Assembly: GCF_004137245.1 (NCBI RefSeq)
Contig: NZ_SDWS01000006.1
Location: 276,826-340,825, forward strand
Length of the DNA: 64,000 bases
From: Nocardioides glacieisoli
Lineage (GTDB): Bacteria; Actinomycetota; Actinomycetes; Propionibacteriales; Nocardioidaceae
Direction: 5' to 3'
Shown here: piece after piece, positions 60,022 to 64,000 of the stretch
Layout: every line of letters begins with the position of its first letter
Numbering within the stretch: position 1 is the stretch's first letter
Notes under the pieces: model-generated
Databases searched by the model: none
Told to the model about the DNA's origin: nothing
The model's input: the letters and a program-made list of their open reading frames with translations, nothing else
Position numbers and translations under genes: made by a program

Positions 60022-60653
60022 CCGGCGCCCTGCGGGTCCTCGTCGTCGACGACCACCCCGTCGTCCTCGCCGGCCTGACCGCCCTCATCGACGCAGCCGA
60101 CGACCTGACGGTGTGCGGCGCCGCGAAGTCCGTCGCGGAGGTGCGCGCCGTCGCGGCCGACCTCGCACCCGACGTCTGCGTCCTCGACCTCCAGCTGCCC
60201 GACGGCGACGGCATCACCCTCGGCCGCACGCTCAAGCAGCAGTGGCCGACCACCCGGGTCCTCATCCTCACCATGAGCGACGACCCGGGTGCCGTCGTCC
60301 GCTCCCTCGGCACCGGCCTCGACGGCTACCTCCTCAAGGACTCCGACCCCCACGAGCTCCTCACCGCCATCCGCAGCGTCGCGACCGGTGCCACCGTCCT
60401 GGGTCGCGGCACCAGCGCTCCCGTGGTCGCCGCCAGCAACGCTGCCCCCGACACGAGCCCGCTGCGCGCTCTCGATGCCCGTGACCGCGAGATCCTCGCC
60501 CTCCTCGTCGCAGGCCTCACCACGACCCAGGTCGCGCACCGCGTCTTCCTGGCGCCGAAGACGGTCCGCAACCGCATCTCCGGCCTGATGGGCAAGCTCG
60601 GCGTCACCACCCGCGACGAAGCCGTCTCCCTGGGTCGCGCGGCCGGGCTGTGA
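60018..60653 (+). CDS. LuxR/NarL-family response regulator
   Basis: A 211-residue regulator. Receiver domain with Asp11-Asp12, phospho-acceptor Asp57 (CVLDLQLPDGDG) and conserved Lys in YLLKDSD. C-terminal LuxR-type HTH (LDARDREILALLVAGLTTTQ; VAHRVFLAPKTVRNRISGLM). ATG overlaps the kinase stop (ATGA). It probably binds the GTCC array upstream of the kinase gene, and may regulate the divergent membrane-protein gene and cydAB. Confidence 0.93.
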   Translation: MTGALRVLVVDDHPVVLAGLTALIDAADDLTVCGAAKSVAEVRAVAADLAPDVCVLDLQLPDGDGITLGRTLKQQWPTTRVLILTMSDDPGAVVRSLGTGLDGYLLKDSDPHELLTAIRSVATGATVLGRGTSAPVVAASNAAPDTSPLRALDARDREILALLVAGLTTTQVAHRVFLAPKTVRNRISGLMGKLGVTTRDEAVSLGRAAGL

Positions 60654-60656
60654 CAC

Positions 60657-60691
60657 GACGAAGGCCGGACCTCACGGTCCGGGCCTTCGTC
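60657..60691 (+). terminator. Hairpin terminator after the two-component operon
   Basis: GACGAAGGCCGGAC (60657-60670) pairs with GTCCGGGCCTTCGTC (60677-60691) with one bulged base, followed by ATCTTGTAG. It marks the edge of the GC-rich core before the lower-GC cassette. Confidence 0.75.
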
Positions 60692-60774
60692 ATCTTGTAG
60701 TCCTAGGTCAAGCTAAGACCAACACCCTTGTTCATCGTGCGGTACCTTCCGCTCGCCTAGCAGACCAGACGTTG

Positions 60775-60957
60775 GTGCGATCCGGTCGCATACGAGTAAC
60801 CGGCGAGCTACGGCGACGTGTGGTCGAGCGATACCTAGCTGGAGATGTCAGTGCTCAAGCCATCGCGGACGACTTCAGCATCGGCAAAGCAACAGTGCTC
60901 CGCATCTTGAAGCATGCTGAGGTACCTGTTCGACCGCACGGTCGAAGGATCACTTAG
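60775..60957 (+). CDS. Short helix-turn-helix protein, possibly recombinase-related
   Basis: A 60-residue basic protein with an HTH (GELRRRVVERYLAGDVSAQA; IADDFSIGKATVLRILKHAE), like the C-terminal HTH of serine recombinases or IS-related DNA-binding domains. A TTG at 60772 or GTG at 60775 starts it. It could be a fragment of a resolvase whose catalytic part is gone, or a free-standing regulator. It ends eight bases inside the NmrA gene on the other strand. It sits at the boundary of the lower-GC cassette. Confidence 0.5.
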   Translation: MRSGRIRVTGELRRRVVERYLAGDVSAQAIADDFSIGKATVLRILKHAEVPVRPHGRRIT

Positions 60958-61792
60958 CGCCCGTCCACGCGCCGTCTGATACCGCGCGGTGCACAAAGTC
61001 TCTGAAGTCCTCAGCGGATCGACCGAGGACAATCTGGACGTCGTCTGTCGTGGACTCCAGATGACCCTCGGACACGGCTTGGCACAGGCCAGCGATGGTC
61101 TCGCGGCCTTCCTTCGGATCACTTGCCTCTTGATCATCGAGGTACTCGTTGACGTCCAACGGCTCGTAGGTAACGCTGCGCCCGAGCCCTTGGCTGAGTT
61201 CGGCAGCGATGGCATCGAAGGTCAGTACGCGCGGGCCAGTGAGTTCATAGTCGCGGCCGGCGTGCGCGTTGTTGGTGAGGGCGGTTGCGGCGACTTCTGC
61301 GATGTCGTCGGCGCTGACGAATGCCTCACCGCCATTGCCTGCGGGCAGTCTGATCTTCCCGGCCATGACATCTGTCCTGAGGAAGTCTTCGGAGAAGGTC
61401 TGCTGGAACCAGCGGAATCGGAGCACGGTGAGATCCAAGCCTGCATCGCGGAGAGCCTGCTCAGCTGCTTTCACGACGTCTGATCTTTCGCTGTCATCGA
61501 GCGGGACTGACGCCATGACGGCGGTCGAGACCCCCTGCGCTTTCGCAGTCTTCCCGAACGCGCGCATCTGATCCACGAGCGACGAGCTGGATAGCGAAGC
61601 CGCAACGACGTAGACGGCGTCCACATCCCGGAGTGCGTCTACCCATGTCGCCTGATCGTCCCAGTCGAAGCGAGGCTCGGTTGAGCGCGATGCAGCCCGG
61701 ACCGAGTAGCCGAGTCGGCGCAGGACTTCGACGATGCGTTTGCCGGTCTTTCCGGTGCCGCCGGTCACCAGGATGGTCGGATTCGAGGTCAT
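60950..61792 (-). CDS. NmrA-like NAD(P)-binding reductase
   Basis: A 280-residue atypical SDR of the NmrA/QOR2 type. NAD(P)-binding TGGTGKTGKRIV (residues 10-21), then LRFRWFQQTFSEDFLRTDVM and the VSADDIAEVAATAL segment. No YxxxK triad, as usual for NmrA. It may reduce quinones or act as a redox sensor. The codons are less GC-rich than in the rest of the window. Start ATG at 61792 overlaps the TetR stop by four bases (61789-61792). Confidence 0.85.
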   Translation of the reverse strand: MTSNPTILVTGGTGKTGKRIVEVLRRLGYSVRAASRSTEPRFDWDDQATWVDALRDVDAVYVVAASLSSSSLVDQMRAFGKTAKAQGVSTAVMASVPLDDSERSDVVKAAEQALRDAGLDLTVLRFRWFQQTFSEDFLRTDVMAGKIRLPAGNGGEAFVSADDIAEVAATALTNNAHAGRDYELTGPRVLTFDAIAAELSQGLGRSVTYEPLDVNEYLDDQEASDPKEGRETIAGLCQAVSEGHLESTTDDVQIVLGRSAEDFRDFVHRAVSDGAWTGAK

Positions 61793-62325
61793 GAGTCTTG
61801 CTCCTCCGTTTCGGGAAGTTGGTCGATGATTCGCTGCGCCATGTGCTGGCGATCGGCTTGAGAGAGTGGGGCGCTACCCAGCAGCTCGTTTAGCCACAGG
61901 CCGTCTGCGGCAATGAGGGCCAGTTGGGTCTGGTCATCGACGTCGTCCCTGCTGGGAGCCCATCGACTGAGCACGTCGACCCAAACGCGATGGTTCGCGT
62001 TGTTGAAGCTATCCAGGATCATGTGCACCTGGGATCGGGTCGCGGATGTGCTTGCCATCGCGATGTAGGCAACCAGGCGCTCCCGTTGTGTCGCCTCCTC
62101 GGCCGGCTTCCCACAGACCGACTCGAGCTTCGCTTCCCACTGCTCAGCCAAGTGCTCGTGCAATGCGGCAATCAGATTGTCGCGTGACGCGAAGTGGTAG
62201 ATGACGCCGCCACGGGTGACACCGGCAGCGTCCGCGACGGTGTCGAAGGTGACGCCGGTGATGCCTTCTGCCTCGATGACCGCGACGGCAGCGTCGAGAA
62301 TCTCGACCTTCTTACTCGATCGCAT
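61789..62325 (-). CDS. TetR-family regulator of the MFS/NmrA cassette
   Basis: A 178-residue TetR protein with HTH (VTFDTVADAAGVTRGGVIYH) and helical effector domain. ATG at 62325 is chosen because AGAGGAACAG precedes it by a few bases; a longer frame adds unrelated sequence. It probably binds the 36-bp palindrome before the MFS gene. Operon order on the minus strand is MFS, TetR, NmrA. Ligand likely a substrate of the pump. Confidence 0.88.
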   Translation of the reverse strand: MRSSKKVEILDAAVAVIEAEGITGVTFDTVADAAGVTRGGVIYHFASRDNLIAALHEHLAEQWEAKLESVCGKPAEEATQRERLVAYIAMASTSATRSQVHMILDSFNNANHRVWVDVLSRWAPSRDDVDDQTQLALIAADGLWLNELLGSAPLSQADRQHMAQRIIDQLPETEEQDS

Positions 62326-62356
62326 GGCACTGTTCCTCTCGCTCGAGAGCTGATCG

Positions 62357-63883
62357 TTAGTGGTTCTCACTGAACTCCATGGCCTCAGTCCGAGGCCCGT
62401 AGGAACGAAGGAGTCTTGCTGTTGTGAGCGTCCCGATGAGGAGTGCGACGCCAAGCACCGCCATGGTCACGAGGTAGGCCGAATCGAAAGCGCTGTAAGC
62501 CGCGGAGAGAATGGCAGTGTTTCCATCGGCGGTCGCGACAGCGTCGGAGATGCTTTCGCCCGCCGTCGCTGGCGCGTTGGACGGGAGTTGCACTGCGGCA
62601 GCGTAGACGGCGGTGACCAGTGTGCCGAGAACAGCGACGGCCGTGAGAGAGCCCATCTCATAGGACACTTCTTCAACGGAGGCCGCCATCCCGGCCTTCT
62701 TCGGAGCGGCGTTGCCCATGATCGCCGACGAGGCGACCGAAAAGGCTCCTCCGAGACCAAACCCAGTCACGACGAACCCGCATACGAGCAACCAGAACTG
62801 GTCGAGGGACACTCCGAGCGCGCTGATGGCCACGCCCACTGTCGCCACCGCGAGCCCGCCGGAGATCAAGATCCTGAGGCCGATGACGTGAAGAAAGGCT
62901 CCACCGATCATCCCTGACGGGAGTGCTCCGAAGGCGATCACAGCGACCAGCAAACCGGCCTGCAGTGGGCTGAAGTCCTCGACAAGCTGGAAACGCTGAG
63001 TGGTAATCAACTGCAACCCTGCAATCGTGAACATCGCAAAGGCCGCAGCCAGAACCCCCCCACTGAACGCCCTGTTCCGGAAGATTGCGAACTCAAGTAG
63101 TGGTTCAGCCAACCGCCGCTGGCGCCTCACGAACATCACCGCGCCAGCAACTGCCGCAACAGCGGCAAGCACGACCACCGTCCAGTTCTGAGGCGTATGC
63201 GCAACCTCCTTGATGAAGACGACGATGCCAACTAAAGCCATCATCGCCTGCAGCGACGACGTCAGGTCCCAACTCTTCTCAGGGTTCGGATCGTTCCTCG
63301 GTGCGATTAGTACGGTAGCGGCAAGCGCGGCAAGCACTACCGGCACGTTCACCAGGAACACAGATCCCCACCAGAATCGCTCCAGAAGTAGTCCGGCGAC
63401 GATCGGCCCCATCGCTGCTCCGACCACGGACAGACTCCCCCACACGGCGATCGCGATGTTGCGCTCGCGGGGGTCGTCGAAGGCGATCCGGATGAGAGCC
63501 AGAGTGGCTGGCATCATCGCGGCGGCACCAACCGCAAGGAGAGCTCGTGATGCGATCAAGAGCTCGGCGTTGGGCGAGAAGGCAGCAAGGACGGAAGCCA
63601 GCCCGAAGATCGAAAGACCAGTGACGAACATCCGACGATGGCCGATCCGGTCTCCCAAGGTGCCCGATCCGAGAAGCAGGCCAGCCATCACGACGGGGTA
63701 CGCGTTGATGATCCACAGCGCAGTCGACCCCGAAGCTCCGAGGTCAGCCGTCAGCGCTGGCATGGCTGTGTAGAGGATCGAGTTGTCTAGCACGATCAGC
63801 AGGAGCCCAGCCCCCACCGTCGCAAGAAGCCACCATCTACGCGACGTCAACTTGTTCGTGTGGTCCCTCTGCATGTGGCTCAT
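62357..63883 (-). CDS. MFS multidrug-efflux-type transporter (DHA2 family)
   Basis: A 508-residue transporter with about 14 helices. DHA2/EmrB-QacA features: LDNSILYTAMPALTADLGAS, the GDRIGHRRMF motif A, and MGPIVAGLLLERFWWGSVFL with motif-C-like GAAMGP. The start ATG at 63883 lies at the edge of the palindrome at 63882-63917; an ATG at 63874 is an alternative. It likely exports a toxic compound. Same lower-GC character as the two genes after it. Confidence 0.88.
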   Translation of the reverse strand: MSHMQRDHTNKLTSRRWWLLATVGAGLLLIVLDNSILYTAMPALTADLGASGSTALWIINAYPVVMAGLLLGSGTLGDRIGHRRMFVTGLSIFGLASVLAAFSPNAELLIASRALLAVGAAAMMPATLALIRIAFDDPRERNIAIAVWGSLSVVGAAMGPIVAGLLLERFWWGSVFLVNVPVVLAALAATVLIAPRNDPNPEKSWDLTSSLQAMMALVGIVVFIKEVAHTPQNWTVVVLAAVAAVAGAVMFVRRQRRLAEPLLEFAIFRNRAFSGGVLAAAFAMFTIAGLQLITTQRFQLVEDFSPLQAGLLVAVIAFGALPSGMIGGAFLHVIGLRILISGGLAVATVGVAISALGVSLDQFWLLVCGFVVTGFGLGGAFSVASSAIMGNAAPKKAGMAASVEEVSYEMGSLTAVAVLGTLVTAVYAAAVQLPSNAPATAGESISDAVATADGNTAILSAAYSAFDSAYLVTMAVLGVALLIGTLTTARLLRSYGPRTEAMEFSENH

Positions 63884-63917
63884 GCTAACTATACTAACAT
63901 GTTAGTATAGTTAGCAT
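63882..63917. promoter_or_regulatory. Perfect 36-bp palindrome, TetR-type operator
   Basis: The left half is ATGCTAACTATACTAACA and the right half is its exact reverse complement. AT-rich and centred on ACATGT. It overlaps the MFS start, so a bound TetR would block the pump's promoter or transcription start. After it, 63918-64000 holds nothing recognisable. Confidence 0.85.
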
Positions 63918-64000
63918 CAAAGGGGCCCTTCCCAGATGAGCGTGGTTGAGGTGCTCGCCTCGAGCGGCGTGTCTGGGCGGTGAAATGGCGTCAGGGCCCT

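Noticed and set aside
63936..63983. A 15-codon ATG frame right after the 36-bp palindrome
   Set aside because: It is too short to support, with no ribosome site and no recognisable product; it could be a leader peptide or chance.

Overview
The window reads as chromosome of a high-GC actinobacterium, most like a member of the Nocardioidaceae (Nocardioides-type). The evidence is indirect: very GC-rich codons, many GTG starts, dense start/stop overlaps inside operons, a DUF5709 protein, F420/flavin LLM oxidoreductases, DesA3-type desaturases with a ferredoxin reductase partner, a Rex-type site before cydAB, and a secreted modular copper oxidase. I see no rRNA, tRNA, CRISPR array or intact insertion sequence. 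Almost every base is coding or lies in a gene gap shorter than 300 bases.

Layout. 1-3.1 kb: a truncated gene, a lipoprotein/TetR pair divergent from a cupin gene, and two small hypothetical proteins. 3.1-5.2 kb: an SNF2-family helicase. 5.4-14.7 kb: phenylacetate catabolism, with paaK, a TetR regulator, paaABCDE-paaI on the minus strand and divergent paaZ; a secreted proline-rich protein is embedded. 14.7-18.2 kb: small membrane proteins, an atypical SDR and two LLM oxidoreductases. 18.3-21.7 kb: a GntR regulator, ACC deaminase (acdS), a kinase-like phosphotransferase and an Asp/Glu racemase. 21.7-25.1 kb: a GNAT protein and an 887-residue FAD-enzyme::TTC38-like fusion. 25.2-29.7 kb: a desaturase, a lysine-rich protein, DUF2200, a DHFR-like reductase and an AraC/DinB regulator.

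29.7-38.1 kb: CopC-CopD and YcnI copper proteins, a tautomerase and a 1945-residue secreted copper radical oxidase with ThuA, LamG and cadherin-like modules. 38.3-49.0 kb: an uronate (pectin or similar polyuronide) catabolic locus: KdgK, KDPG aldolase, aldehyde dehydrogenase, a sugar ABC transporter, KduD, KduI and an IclR regulator. 49-53.5 kb: LysR/EamA pair, a small zinc-binding-like protein, a second desaturase and its ferredoxin reductase. 53.5-60.7 kb: a secreted PLD-like protein, cytochrome bd oxidase (cydAB) under a Rex-type site, and a two-component system. 60.7-63.9 kb: a visibly less GC-rich cassette (HTH peptide, NmrA-like reductase, TetR, MFS pump) that looks recently acquired.

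How it works together. The paa genes convert phenylacetate through phenylacetyl-CoA, ring epoxidation and ring cleavage. KduI/KduD/KdgK/KDPG aldolase convert 5-keto-4-deoxyuronate to pyruvate and glyceraldehyde-3-phosphate. The CopCD/YcnI proteins may supply copper to the neighbouring copper radical oxidase. The most unusual items are the copper oxidase locus, the FAD::TTC38 fusion and its shared operator-like motif, and a helically phased GTCC repeat array in front of the two-component system.
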